This document shows positions 31,696 through 39,826 of a DNA stretch of 64,000 nucleotides, piece after piece. A program made the translations under genes and the position numbers. The notes beneath the pieces are model-generated. The model searched no databases. It had not been told where the DNA came from and saw nothing but the letters and a program-made list of their open reading frames with translations. Position 1 is the first letter of the stretch, and each line of letters opens with the position of its first letter. Origin of the DNA: Paenibacillus helianthi (lineage in GTDB: Bacteria; Bacillota; Bacilli; Paenibacillales; Paenibacillaceae); assembly GCF_001909055.1 (NCBI RefSeq), contig NZ_LVWI01000033.1, forward strand, positions 62,001-126,000, read 5' to 3'.

Positions 31696-32127
31696 TACCA
31701 CTCCTTACTTACTAAGGTACACCATACGGCATGATTCCGCCAGATGAACAGATAACGAATGCCGGAGACTGGTGTTTTCTATACGGTATGTTTTTCAAAA
31801 CTTTGTAAGTTTGTCAGCCACCGATTCATTGGGCATTGGGTCCGATCAATCAAGACCTTGAAGATTGCTCCCAAGGGTCTTGGTAAATTATAGAGGAATA
31901 AATACAAGCACTGAAAGGAATTGTGCGAACAGGGGTCTTGAGAAAATCTCATACGGGGATAGTGAGCATTTCTTCTTAGCCGCCCGATTCATTCGGCACT
32001 GGGTGGGATAAAAAGAAAGACCTTAAGGATTATGCCCCCAAGGTCTGATTCTATTATTGGAACTGTTTTAGAAAATCATGTACCCAGTCAATGTTGGAAT
32101 TGTAATAGCCTTGGGTAGTCTCCCAAT

Positions 32128-32229
32128 ACTGGCGTTGCTGAAACGACAGCCACAGGTATCGTAGCTGAGGTATGTTCATTCACTCGATTTGGAAATGCGA
32201 AGACCTTTATGGGTTATACGGGTTTAGTT
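32128..32229 (+). pseudogene. IS110-family transposase remnant (transposase_20 domain)
   Basis: A single open stretch translates to GVAETTATGIVAEVC followed by FTRFGNAKTFMGYTGLV. This matches the well-known end of IS110/IS116/IS902 transposases, where a helix-hairpin-helix-like GxxxxTA segment leads to AEI..F..F.....L..Y.GL. A stop codon lies just upstream and homology ends right after GLV, so only about 34 codons remain. No terminal repeats are visible. Confidence 0.6.
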
Positions 32230-32628
32230 TGTCATAGGTATACTCCATATCCTGCAAATCATTTTAAGAAAGTGTGCTTTTAACCCGGTTTATTATCATA
32301 GCTGTATGATTCAACCACACTGTCTGTTGAAGTCTCTATACAATTTATTTCATCATAGGTAATCTCATTCCAGGCTGGTCGCTACGGAAAAAAAATCTTG
32401 CTGACCCTTGAAAGACTACCTTACGTATAACGGACGAGAAGTAGTTGAATCATAAGCACAATGTAACTTTAAAAGTTTATTATAGTTAAAACTGGGTCGA
32501 AGCGTTCTTTTTGGTTATTAATCCATAATTCTTCAACATCTGAGCCCCCAACATTTATACCCAAAAAAGAAGGATCAAAAAATATCTCTTGCTTATTCAG
32601 TAATACTAATTTTAGAGCATCACATACT

Positions 32629-32967
32629 ATGCCCTCTGTGTTTTCCCTCATGTTAAATAACACGATCTCGAAGACTTTACAGATGATCGCATGGAGCAAG
32701 CAAAGTGAAGCGTCAACTGCATTGGCTACTGCTGACACCACAACTCTTTCACCGAAACTTACAGAAGCGCTGAATGAAGTTATTTCCGGCACAAAGGGGG
32801 AAGAAGTGTTGAGCAGATTCATTCGTCAATATTCCAGCAAGGACTTGGGGCATAACCGGCAATTAATTGCACTGCTGATTGGCAGCGAACAACCTGAACT
32901 GGCTTTCGAACTGGCGACACTGGTTTGGCAGAGCAATCCATTTTTTATTACATTTCGAATACCTTAA
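32629..32967 (+). pseudogene. Possible gene fragment, 112 codons, family unknown
   Basis: An open frame whose translation (for example KLTEALNEVISGTKGEEVL and NRQLIALLIGSEQPELAFEL) is helix-like and protein-like in composition, ending 4 bases before a terminator hairpin. There is no ribosome binding site at either Met codon and the frame stays open upstream without a start, which suggests a 5'-truncated gene. An overlapping minus-strand frame (32822-32469) is the alternative: its last 50 residues, ending VEELWINNQKERFDPVLTII, also look protein-like. I cannot decide between them. Confidence 0.25.
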
Positions 32968-32971
32968 CGCA

Positions 32972-33008
32972 AAAAAACCTCAAAAGGCCTAGGCCCTTCA
33001 AGGTTTTT
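32972..33008. terminator. Bidirectional hairpin terminator
   Basis: AAAAACCT pairs with AGGTTTTT around an inner AAAGGCCTAGGCCCTT stem, with T runs on both strands. It serves the ABC-permease gene, which ends at 33052 on the minus strand. Confidence 0.82.
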
Positions 33009-33051
33009 AACAAATACTGCTACTTGTTCTCAATGACTGCGCTTATTCCGC

Positions 33052-34356
33052 TTAAATCTTGTAAGCCTTCATCGCTTTTCTGATCTCTTTGATGCTTGGG
33101 CGTTTGCCGTACATCAGCACACCGGTACGGTAGATCTTGGCGGCGAGCCAGCCCAGTCCAAATGTGGTTGCGAGCAAGATGATGAGTGATACAGCAATCT
33201 CCCAAAAGGCAACGTCCCCTATACCGATGCGCAGCAGCATGCTGAGCGGTGAAGTGATGGGCACAAAGCTTGCCACCTTGATAAGCATGGTATTAGGAGC
33301 TGAGATGCTGAACAACGGAATGTAGAAGGCCACAAAGGTACACATCATTACCGGCATCACAGCCTGGCCCAGATCCTCCGTGCGGCTCACAATGGAGCCT
33401 ACAGCAGCATACATCAGAGCATACAGGAAGAAGCCCAGCACATAAAGGATTAGTCCGTATATGAGAATACCGTAATTTAATTGTCCAAGATCCAGGTCAA
33501 AATCAGACAATATGCTGGCGTTATGCGGAAGCATCAGATTGATGGCGATACTTGCCGAGATAACGGCAATCTGCATCAAGCCGACCAGGAAGATCCCGAT
33601 CACCTTGCCGAACATTTGCGTTAGCGGTGAAGCACTGGTAATCAGAATCTCCATGATACGGGAGCTTTTCTCCGAGGTGACTTCTGCCGAAATCATATTC
33701 CCGGTCATGGTAATCGACATGAAGAAGAGGATCAGAAGCACATAGACGATAACATAATTGATAGCTGGCTTTGATTTATCTGCTGCTCCGCTGTCCGTTC
33801 CATCCGTACTGAGCTGCTGGGTTCCGATAGACACCGGCGCGAACATCGCCGCTACCTGTGCTTGAGTCAGCTTATCACCTACGATCAGCTTTGTATTGAT
33901 CTGTTGCAGGGCAGTCTGAAGGTAAGTCTGCAAATCTCCATCCAGTTCTCCGTCCTTACTATGGTAGGTTACTGGAGGGACGCCTTCCGTGCCTTTGGCA
34001 TCAAAGGTAAGGTAGCCTTCGATTTTCTCGTCGTCCAATCCCTGCTTCAGGGCAGCATCATCCGCCGAGGCAAAAGCCTTAAAAGACACAGTGTCCTTAT
34101 CTTTATCTGCATCAGCTTTCGGAGTTGCAGGCGGCGCATACGCCAGCAGGAGCTCAGCGGCACGGTTCCCCTGTTCAGCCACTACACCGATCTGTGTATT
34201 CTTCGCTCCATTATCACCTTGAAACACTTTGATGAGGTATGGCACGTTCATCCCGATGCTCAGCAGCAGCACCAGAATTAATGTTGTAATCATGAAGGAT
34301 TTGGTTCTCACTTTGTTTTTAAAGGTAAAGCTAATAATTGTCCCCATCTTATTCAT
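33052..34356 (-). CDS. ABC-2 type transporter permease, NatB-like
   Basis: Membrane permease of 434 residues. There is one N-terminal helix (about 22-42), a large extracytoplasmic domain of about 170 residues, and then five or six helices in the C-terminal half, with EKSSRIMEILITS before the second helix. That block is typical of the NatB/YhaP group of sodium- or drug-extrusion permeases. ATG 34356 overlaps the end of the ATPase gene (stop at 34349), so the two are coupled. It is the last gene of a five-gene operon under a GntR regulator. The exported substrate is unknown. Confidence 0.9.
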   Translation of the reverse strand: MNKMGTIISFTFKNKVRTKSFMITTLILVLLLSIGMNVPYLIKVFQGDNGAKNTQIGVVAEQGNRAAELLLAYAPPATPKADADKDKDTVSFKAFASADDAALKQGLDDEKIEGYLTFDAKGTEGVPPVTYHSKDGELDGDLQTYLQTALQQINTKLIVGDKLTQAQVAAMFAPVSIGTQQLSTDGTDSGAADKSKPAINYVIVYVLLILFFMSITMTGNMISAEVTSEKSSRIMEILITSASPLTQMFGKVIGIFLVGLMQIAVISASIAINLMLPHNASILSDFDLDLGQLNYGILIYGLILYVLGFFLYALMYAAVGSIVSRTEDLGQAVMPVMMCTFVAFYIPLFSISAPNTMLIKVASFVPITSPLSMLLRIGIGDVAFWEIAVSLIILLATTFGLGWLAAKIYRTGVLMYGKRPSIKEIRKAMKAYKI

Positions 34357-35251
34357 GAGATTCACCCACCGCTCTGATAAAGATTTGGTTCAAGGTTGGT
34401 TCCTTGATTTCAAAATGCTCAATTTCATTGGCCGACATCGCATGCTGGAGAATACGCTGTGCTGCACCAATCTCGCTGATGGAGAGCACATAACCCCGCT
34501 CCTGCTTCTGCACCGCGCTAACTCCAGGAATCAGATCCAGGCCGCTTACTTCGCCCACCGTCCGCAGCACAACTTCTTCGCGCGGGTAACCCTTTTTGAT
34601 CTCACGAATATCCCCTTGCACTACTGTATTGGAACGGTCGAGAATTGTGATATTGCGGCACAGCTCTTCCACATGCTCCATCCGGTGGGTGGAGAACAGA
34701 ATGCTTGTACCTTGGTCACGCAACTCCCTTACAGTATCCTTAAGCAGTTCCACGTTGACCGGATCCAGGCCGCTGAAAGCCTCGTCGAGGACCAGAATTT
34801 GCGGTTTGTGGACAACTGCGGCGATGAAGCCCATTTTTTGCTGATTGCCCTTCGACAGCTCTTCAATCTTCTTATTGTAATAATCCGGAACGTCGAAGCG
34901 GTCCAGCCAGAAGCGGAGGCTCTTGTCCGCATCACTGGCCGACATACCGCGCAGCCGGGCCAGATAGATAATCTGATCACTAACCTTAACCTTCGGGTAC
35001 AGCCCGCGTTCCTCCGGGAGGTATCCCATCAGATGCTGCAGTTCATCACTGAACGTTTTGCCATTATAGAGGATCTTTCCCTCATCGGGATAGATCAGTC
35101 CAAGCACCATGCGCATCGTCGTTGTTTTGCCGGCGCCGTTGGCTCCGAGCAGTCCATAAATCTCACCTTGCTCCACCTTCAGGCTGATTCCGTTTACTGC
35201 GGTCTTCTCTCCATACTGCTTCACTACCTGTTCCAGCTTCAAAGCTTCCAT
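34349..35251 (-). CDS. ABC transporter ATP-binding protein, NatA-like
   Basis: A 300-residue ATPase: Walker A GANGAGKTT (about 35), Q-loop YLPEERGLYP, signature ELSKGNQQKMG, Walker B ILVLDEAFSGLDP, and the H-loop FSTHRME. The C-terminal extension after residue 220 is of the NatA/DrrA type. It is paired with the NatB-like permease by gene overlap. The start at 35251 is preceded by AGAGGGG. It belongs to the GntR-regulated operon that also encodes another ATPase and permease; the two ATPase-permease pairs may form separate transporters. Confidence 0.93.
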   Translation of the reverse strand: MEALKLEQVVKQYGEKTAVNGISLKVEQGEIYGLLGANGAGKTTTMRMVLGLIYPDEGKILYNGKTFSDELQHLMGYLPEERGLYPKVKVSDQIIYLARLRGMSASDADKSLRFWLDRFDVPDYYNKKIEELSKGNQQKMGFIAAVVHKPQILVLDEAFSGLDPVNVELLKDTVRELRDQGTSILFSTHRMEHVEELCRNITILDRSNTVVQGDIREIKKGYPREEVVLRTVGEVSGLDLIPGVSAVQKQERGYVLSISEIGAAQRILQHAMSANEIEHFEIKEPTLNQIFIRAVGESHE

Positions 35252-35255
35252 TCTT

Positions 35256-36188
35256 CTAATCCCCTCTCTCCTGGTCAATCAGAATCGGGCGATGCCCCTG
35301 TGTCCATAAGCTTAAGATCTCATCCAGCTCGAGCATCCGGCTCTTAATAACCTTTACGCCTAAATTCTGCATGCGTTTCTCATTTTGCTGAGCTTGCGGG
35401 GTAATGAGTGAAGCCACACCCGGTGTCTGCATATCAAAATGCAATGCTCCCGGCAACTCCCCTGCAAGCTCCCTCAGCTCCTCTTCATTCTCCACCTGGA
35501 CCCAAAGCTCGCTCCAGGAGCCGAACAGACTATCCTTTTCGGCCATTCCGAGCAGGCTCCCTTGATGCATCAGCACGATATAATCTGCGAGCCGCCGCAC
35601 TTCTTCAATAATGTGGGTGGAGATCACCACGGTAGCACCGGTAGCATCCATATATTTGCGCAGCGTCTCAACCATAGCCTTCCAGGCGAAAGGGTCCAGC
35701 CCCGAGGAGGGTTCATCCAGCAGGAGCAGCTGTGGGCGGGGTGCCAGAGCGGCAGCAATCTCGAACTTACGGCGCTCTCCCTTGGACATCTTCCCCAGCT
35801 TCGCACCTTGCGGCACTTCAAATTTCGCCAGCAGTTCCTCGAAATATTCCTGGTCCCAATCCGGATACCAGTGTCGGCGGAATTCAGCAGCCTCTCCGGC
35901 ACTCCAGAACTTCTCTTCCACTTCTGAGGTTTCTGGCACGTAGGCTATACGCTGGCGAAGCGACAGCGGCAACCCGTCCGGATAAAGCTGCCCTAGCCAG
36001 CGGATCTCTCCCTCGTCGGGAAATGTCAGCTGCAGAAGCATGTGCAGCAGTGTGCTTTTTCCGGACCCATTCTGTCCCACCAGTGCGGTAATATAGCCTT
36101 GCGGGAGCTTCAGATCAAGCGGTCCTATCGTCTTGCCCCGCCGTCGCTTCTTGCTCACATTACGCAGCTCTATGGCCTGCTGTACCAT
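35256..36188 (-). CDS. ABC transporter ATP-binding protein, YtrB-like
   Basis: A 310-residue ATPase with Walker A GQNGSGKST, signature MSKGERRKFEIAA, Walker B LLLLDEPSSGLDP and H-loop ISTHIIEE. The C-terminal part is longer than the minimal ATPase. ATG 36188 follows GGTGGGG; it is preferred to the longer frame upstream. It lies directly downstream of a YtrA-like GntR gene, the arrangement seen in the Bacillus ytrABCDEF cell-envelope-stress operon. The cognate permease is probably the one at 36661-37389, which heads the operon. Confidence 0.92.
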   Translation of the reverse strand: MVQQAIELRNVSKKRRRGKTIGPLDLKLPQGYITALVGQNGSGKSTLLHMLLQLTFPDEGEIRWLGQLYPDGLPLSLRQRIAYVPETSEVEEKFWSAGEAAEFRRHWYPDWDQEYFEELLAKFEVPQGAKLGKMSKGERRKFEIAAALAPRPQLLLLDEPSSGLDPFAWKAMVETLRKYMDATGATVVISTHIIEEVRRLADYIVLMHQGSLLGMAEKDSLFGSWSELWVQVENEEELRELAGELPGALHFDMQTPGVASLITPQAQQNEKRMQNLGVKVIKSRMLELDEILSLWTQGHRPILIDQERGD

Positions 36189-36204
36189 TGAAAGTCCCCA
36201 CCTT

Positions 36205-36600
36205 TCATTCCTGTGATCCATATTTGTGCTTTACAATTTCCCGAAACAGTTCCATCAGCTCCGCTTCAGAGCATTGTACGGACAAGCCGACATCCACTGC
36301 ACTCTCCAGTGCTTTGCGGATGGCTTCCTTCTTGTATCCCTCCATCGCTCCTTCACCCACATGGGAGACAAAGGTACCTGTACCCTGTCTGGTACGCAGC
36401 AGACCCTCGGCCTCCAGATCCTGATAGACACGGCGCACAGTGATTACGCTGCATTTCAGGTCACCGGCAAATTCCCGGATCGACGGCAGAAGTGTACCCT
36501 CGGTGATGGTTCCGCTGATAATCAGCGATTTGAGCTGGGTTTCGATCTGGTGGTACAGCGGCTCAGCGCTATTCTCGTTAATTTGTATCGGTATCCACAT
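36205..36600 (-). CDS. GntR-family (YtrA subfamily) transcriptional regulator
   Basis: A 131-residue repressor with the winged helix PLYHQIETQLKSLIISG, LLPSIREFAGDLKCSVITVRR and QGTGTFVS, which define GntR; the short C-terminal tail without a ligand domain defines the YtrA group. These regulate ABC transporter operons and respond to envelope-acting antibiotics in studied species. It lies second in the operon, with an excellent palindromic operator overlapping the operon promoter (37475-37498). The ribosome binding site is weak, which may keep its level low. Confidence 0.92.
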   Translation of the reverse strand: MWIPIQINENSAEPLYHQIETQLKSLIISGTITEGTLLPSIREFAGDLKCSVITVRRVYQDLEAEGLLRTRQGTGTFVSHVGEGAMEGYKKEAIRKALESAVDVGLSVQCSEAELMELFREIVKHKYGSQE

Positions 36601-36660
36601 GATTCACACCCGCTTTCCACGCTCCGGCCACCCGGAGATCCTCCCTATCCTTCAGTCCCC

Positions 36661-37389
36661 TCATACGAGATCACGGCTCTTCAGCCGATAGATGGTCCAT
36701 TTGGAAAACAGCTGCACGGATACGGTTCCCAGCAACAGCGTTGACCACATCAACGGGGAGGCTAAGCCCCATTCCTTCGCATTTTGTAAGCTGTAGAGGA
36801 ACAGATTCCCTCCGAACTCCCAGACCAGCAGGGCCGCACCCATGCACAGCAACACGATGAGCAGGAGAAGACAGAAATATATTTTACCGCTAACCAGCAA
36901 TTCAATGAAAGTGTACAGCCCCGACATCACAAGTGCGAACCCTGTCCAAATTAATGCAAAGGAGAGATAAGCAGGGATAGTCAACTCGCTTCGAATCTGT
37001 CCGCTCATGGCATAAATAAGGCCGAAGAGGAGCACCCCGTTCAGAGAAAGGGAGAAGAGGGTATGCAGCTTTCTCTTACACAGAATCACAGCCACCGGAA
37101 CCGGGAGACTGCGCATATAAGCGAGCATCCGGGTATACGAGTCCTCACTTAAATACTTCATCGTACGCCTGGAGAAAGTGACGCCAAGCATTGGCGTCAT
37201 TGACAGCAGCAGGATATCTGCCAGCACCTTCCCGTCCCCCGACTCCAGTACATCATCCAGAATCATTCCGCTAAATATGGAAATATAGCCCATAAAAACA
37301 ATGGCAAAGGCCAGTGCCCACAACAGCTTCAGTTTATCGGCCCGAAAGTCCCCCCGGACAATAATCAAGGCATCTCTTATCGTTGTCAT
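36661..37389 (-). CDS. ABC-transporter-type permease, six-helix
   Basis: A 242-residue membrane protein with about six transmembrane helices and a cytoplasmic N-terminus (MTTIRDALIIVRGDFRADKL). A conserved-looking cytoplasmic loop, SRRTMKYLSEDSYTRML, follows the second helix. It resembles ABC-2 permeases that partner with YtrB-like ATPases. I place the start at ATG 37389, which has GAGG nine bases upstream. It is the first gene of the operon and lies 60 bases before the GntR gene. The transported compound is not evident. Confidence 0.82.
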   Translation of the reverse strand: MTTIRDALIIVRGDFRADKLKLLWALAFAIVFMGYISIFSGMILDDVLESGDGKVLADILLLSMTPMLGVTFSRRTMKYLSEDSYTRMLAYMRSLPVPVAVILCKRKLHTLFSLSLNGVLLFGLIYAMSGQIRSELTIPAYLSFALIWTGFALVMSGLYTFIELLVSGKIYFCLLLLIVLLCMGAALLVWEFGGNLFLYSLQNAKEWGLASPLMWSTLLLGTVSVQLFSKWTIYRLKSRDLV

Positions 37390-37444
37390 CAACTTTAACC
37401 TCACTTTATGTTCAGTAACATGGTGTGCATCAATTATCATCTGA

Positions 37445-37477
37445 GTGTGCTTCCTGTGTGCTTCCTGTGTGCTTACT
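37445..37477. repeat. Three tandem 11-bp repeats next to the GntR operator
   Basis: GTGTGCTTCCT occurs at 37445 and 37456 and, as GTGTGCTTACT, at 37467, running into the palindrome at 37475. It lies in the 5' untranslated region of the ABC operon and may be an accessory regulator site or a slippage-prone tract. Confidence 0.6.
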
Positions 37478-37524
37478 GTGTATATCTATATACACAGTAT
37501 ATGTCCTTCATTTTCCAGTGTCAA
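37475..37524 (-). promoter_or_regulatory. ABC-operon promoter with palindromic GntR operator
   Basis: On the minus strand TTGACA (37519-37524) and TATACT (37496-37501) are 17 bp apart, a near-consensus promoter. A 24-bp palindrome (37475-37498), ACTGTGTATAT in one arm and ATATACACAGT in the other with 11 of 12 pairs, overlaps the -10 and start site. It should let the YtrA-type regulator block transcription. Confidence 0.88.
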
Positions 37525-37602
37525 CCCAAAGTTATAAACTGTCTGCTTCCGAATTTGAACAAGATTTGCTACCTTCCGTTCATAAAGGCGGTAAACCACA
37601 TC

Positions 37603-37651
37603 AAAAAGGCCTGTACCCTGCATTCCTACGAAGGATGCAGCGGTACAGGCC
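37603..37651 (-). terminator. Rho-independent terminator after the DUF420 gene
   Basis: GGCCTGTACC (37608-37617) pairs with GGTACAGGCC (37642-37651), with an inner TGCAT/ATGCA stem. On the minus strand it runs into TTTTTG. It starts 11 bases after the DUF420 stop. Confidence 0.88.
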
Positions 37652-37661
37652 GATTCTTACT

Positions 37662-38129
37662 TCAATTAAAACCCCAAATGGCATCCCATACAGGCTTCGT
37701 ATGTCCGCCAGGATAAAATATGTACAGCAGCACATATACCGCTACTCCTGTAATGGCTGTAATGAACCAGATCACTGCGGTCACTCTGCCCCATTTCCGG
37801 TGCTTGGCATACTGAGCCTTGAAGCCGAGAGTAAGCGTGGTAATTCCAAATACGGCTGCCACCGTTGCCAGCACAATATGAAAAATCAGAAAAATGTGGT
37901 ACAACAGCGACAGACTATTCGGACCACCCCACGAAGTATTGCCTACAAACACCGTTCTTGACATATATACGATGAAAAACAGTACAGCAGCGACAGCGGC
38001 GGCAATCATCGTCTTCTTGTGCGCTTCGCGTTTACCTTTAATAATTTGTCTCCAGCCAATAGCTACCAGCACCGCACTGATCACGATGAAAGATGTGCTG
38101 ATCGTCGGAAACACTGTAAAAATATCCAT
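37662..38129 (-). CDS. DUF420 (CtaM-like) heme-copper oxidase maturation protein
   Basis: A 155-residue membrane protein with four helices. Family marks are the lysine-rich loop KGKREAHKKTM, YMSRTVFVGNTSWGG, the histidine-bearing YHIFLIFHIVLA and KHRKWGRVTAVIW. The DUF420/CtaM protein is needed for maturation of heme-copper oxidases in Staphylococcus. Its place directly after ctaG, 26 bases downstream, fits that role for the caa3 enzyme encoded next door. A terminator follows at once, so ctaG and this gene form a two-gene unit. Confidence 0.88.
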   Translation of the reverse strand: MDIFTVFPTISTSFIVISAVLVAIGWRQIIKGKREAHKKTMIAAAVAAVLFFIVYMSRTVFVGNTSWGGPNSLSLLYHIFLIFHIVLATVAAVFGITTLTLGFKAQYAKHRKWGRVTAVIWFITAITGVAVYVLLYIFYPGGHTKPVWDAIWGFN

Positions 38130-38155
38130 GATTATCCTCCTCGGTGCTCTACCTG

Positions 38156-39082
38156 CTATACCCGGGTCAAAACATGCTCTTCCAGCTCGGAAGAGGGCGC
38201 GGAGACTTCCGCATCGTCTTGCCCGTTCTCTTTTTTATACCAATGATAGAACACATAAGCAAGCATCGAGGCAAAAATAAATTCCTGAATGAACTTCATG
38301 GCGATCCCGCCCACCTGCTGATCCACCTTAGGCGACAGCCAGCCGAAGAAGGCCGGACCGCCAAAAGCCTGCAGCAGTGCTGCTGGACTCCCGGACACAC
38401 AGTACCCCATCGCCCGCGCCCAGGTCTGCGGATCACTATAAGTGGCATATAACGGCGCTCCCGCAAATATGATCAGTCCGCAAGCCGGGGTCAGCAGTAC
38501 CATGTTCAGAAAGATAAACCCGATCTGGCCCAGTCCGCTTAAGCTCCGCAGCTCCGGCAGCGGATTGATCAGATTCCACCACATGAGTGCGGAGGTCAGG
38601 AAGAGTACCGCATAGTAAATCCGGTGCACCGTAAAATGCAGCATGACATAATCATGAATCACGGGGATATGATAGAGCGAAAATAGTCCGTTGAACAGCA
38701 GCGCGGCCAACACGGGCTGAGCCAGAAAGGATAACCGCCGCAGCGGAAGAGGAACTGCCTTCAGCAGAGCTCTCCAGGCCCAATCCGGAATGCCCAGCAT
38801 GATCAACGGTACCGCCACCAGATAAGAGAAAGCCATGCTCACCATGTGAAAAGAGAACAAAATATGCCCCAGCAGGCTGAGCGGTCCACCCTGGGCCAGA
38901 TACAGCGCCAGCATACCAAAGATGAACGAGAGCCGCCGCCATAGCGGAACTGTAGATGAACCCGGAAAGCGCCCGGCAAGCGGACCTATCCCTACAAAGT
39001 AGCCGGCTGACAAAAGCAGCATGACCGCAAGAAACAGCGGACTCCACAGCTCGGTAAAGCTGAAAAAGGATAATCCCGGCAT
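38156..39082 (-). CDS. ctaG: Cytochrome c oxidase assembly factor CtaG
   Basis: A 308-residue polytopic membrane protein (seven to nine helices) of the caa3_CtaG family, with FSFTELWSPLFL at the start, ILFSFHMVSM, and LFSLYHIPVIHDYVMLHF and VHRIYYAVLFLTSALMWWN with their conserved histidines. It helps build the copper site of caa3 oxidase. The ribosome binding site GAGGAGG is strong. It is separated from the structural cta genes by a 744-base repeat-filled gap and a terminator, so it is probably transcribed from its own promoter, in contrast to the compact cluster usual in Bacillus. Confidence 0.93.
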   Translation of the reverse strand: MPGLSFFSFTELWSPLFLAVMLLLSAGYFVGIGPLAGRFPGSSTVPLWRRLSFIFGMLALYLAQGGPLSLLGHILFSFHMVSMAFSYLVAVPLIMLGIPDWAWRALLKAVPLPLRRLSFLAQPVLAALLFNGLFSLYHIPVIHDYVMLHFTVHRIYYAVLFLTSALMWWNLINPLPELRSLSGLGQIGFIFLNMVLLTPACGLIIFAGAPLYATYSDPQTWARAMGYCVSGSPAALLQAFGGPAFFGWLSPKVDQQVGGIAMKFIQEFIFASMLAYVFYHWYKKENGQDDAEVSAPSSELEEHVLTRV

Positions 39083-39210
39083 GTTTCAGGCCTCCTCGTA
39101 CAGGATATTTGATGGGACAAAGGTTGGAAAGCGTAGTTGAAGCGCTGACCGGATGGAAGGCCTGAGACTCACTGAGCCTGATTCGGTCACTACCTTAGAG
39201 GGCGGAACCT

Positions 39211-39417
39211 GAGGCGGTACGTTACCCGGTGTGGTGAGGACCGAGGCGGTACGCTACCCGGTATGGTGAGGACCGAGGCGGTACGCTACCCGGTATGGTG
39301 AGGACCGAGGCGGTACGCTACCCGGTATGGTGAGGACCGAGGCGGTACGCTACCCGGGAGGGCGGAACCTATGGAGGTACGCTACCCGGTGTGGTGAGGA
39401 CCGAGGCGGTACGCCTA
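39211..39417. repeat. Tandem 32-bp repeat, seven copies
   Basis: Units start with GAGGCGGTACGCTACCCGGT at 39211, 39243, 39275, 39307, 39339, 39371 (variant ATGGAGGTAC) and 39403 (truncated), followed by ATGGTGAGGACC. Each holds GGTA-CGC-TACC, a short hairpin. The sequence AGGGCGGAACCT flanks the array on the left (39198) and recurs before the sixth unit. Spacing is exactly 32 bp throughout and no unique spacers exist, so it is a minisatellite-like array, not a CRISPR. Confidence 0.9.
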
Positions 39418-39440
39418 CCTTCCCCACGTCTGCGTTTGCA

Positions 39441-39682
39441 AAGTGGAATGTGTACAACTAATCCGAATGCAAACCCGTTGTTGACACTGCTAAGTGGAAT
39501 TTGTACAACTAATTCGGTTAAAACCATACTCCTTCGCAGTTTTCAGCCAAATTAAGTTTACTTTTTCCCACTAATAGTCGGTTTCACCCCTAAACGGGAG
39601 AATTAACTCTACTTTTTCCAACTAAACCCAATTCCAGCCCTAGTAACGAGAATTATGTTTATTTCATCTCGCTCCCGCTAAC
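39441..39682. repeat. Phased AGTGGAA-GTAAACTTAAT elements, group 1
   Basis: Five related elements lie about 50 bases apart: AAGTGGAATGTGTACAACTAAT (39441), AAGTGGAATTTGTACAACTAAT (39492), and, in the other orientation, elements at 39549-39576, 39599-39626 and 39649-39682. The shared pattern is (T/A)AGTGGAA(A/T)(A/T)-GTA(A/C)ACTTAAT. Four more occur at 55375-55550. The function is unknown. Confidence 0.65.
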
Positions 39683-39797
39683 TCCTTTTACCACCAGCAA
39701 ATTAGTTAGTGAAGTAACCCGCGCCGCTCTAACCTCCTCACTGAGCCTCCATACTCACCCTTATTTCTCATTCAGCAGCGTCCGCTCTTCTTATAGC

Positions 39798-39819
39798 AAA
39801 AAAGGCGGCATCGCCGCCC
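39798..39819 (-). terminator. Rho-independent terminator after ctaF
   Basis: GGCGGC-ATC-GCCGCC (39804-39818), with a six-base T run on the minus strand, 8 bases past the ctaF stop. It separates the structural oxidase genes from ctaG. Confidence 0.88.
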
Positions 39820-39826
39820 TGTCTCA

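Larger units (their letters stand above)
31696..32971. other. Decayed AT-rich island
   Basis: About 1.3 kb of lower GC than its surroundings with no convincing intact gene. It contains a diverged direct repeat of about 67 bases (31815-31880 and 31978-32046, sharing GATTCATT, AAGACCTT and CCCAAG-GTCT blocks). It also holds an IS110-type transposase remnant (32128-32229), a 41-codon minus frame (32179-32054) and two overlapping frames at 32469-32967. It looks like the residue of old insertions. Confidence 0.6.
39083..39826. other. Repeat-filled intergenic gap inside the cta cluster
   Basis: A 744-base gap with no gene. From left to right it holds the presumed ctaG upstream region, a 32-bp tandem array (39211-39417), five phased AGTGGAA-type elements (39441-39682) and the ctaF terminator (39798-39819). 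The last three are listed separately. Confidence 0.7.

Noticed and set aside
32054..32179. 41-codon minus-strand frame ending in YYNSNIDWVHDFLKQFQ
   Set aside because: Protein-like composition, but no ribosome binding site, and it overlaps the IS110-like frame on the other strand; at most a remnant.
33052..36188. Bacteriocin or lantibiotic immunity cluster
   Set aside because: No precursor peptide or modification enzyme is present; gene order fits a GntR/YtrA-controlled ABC operon.
39211..39417. CRISPR array
   Set aside because: Direct 32-bp units abut without unique spacers.
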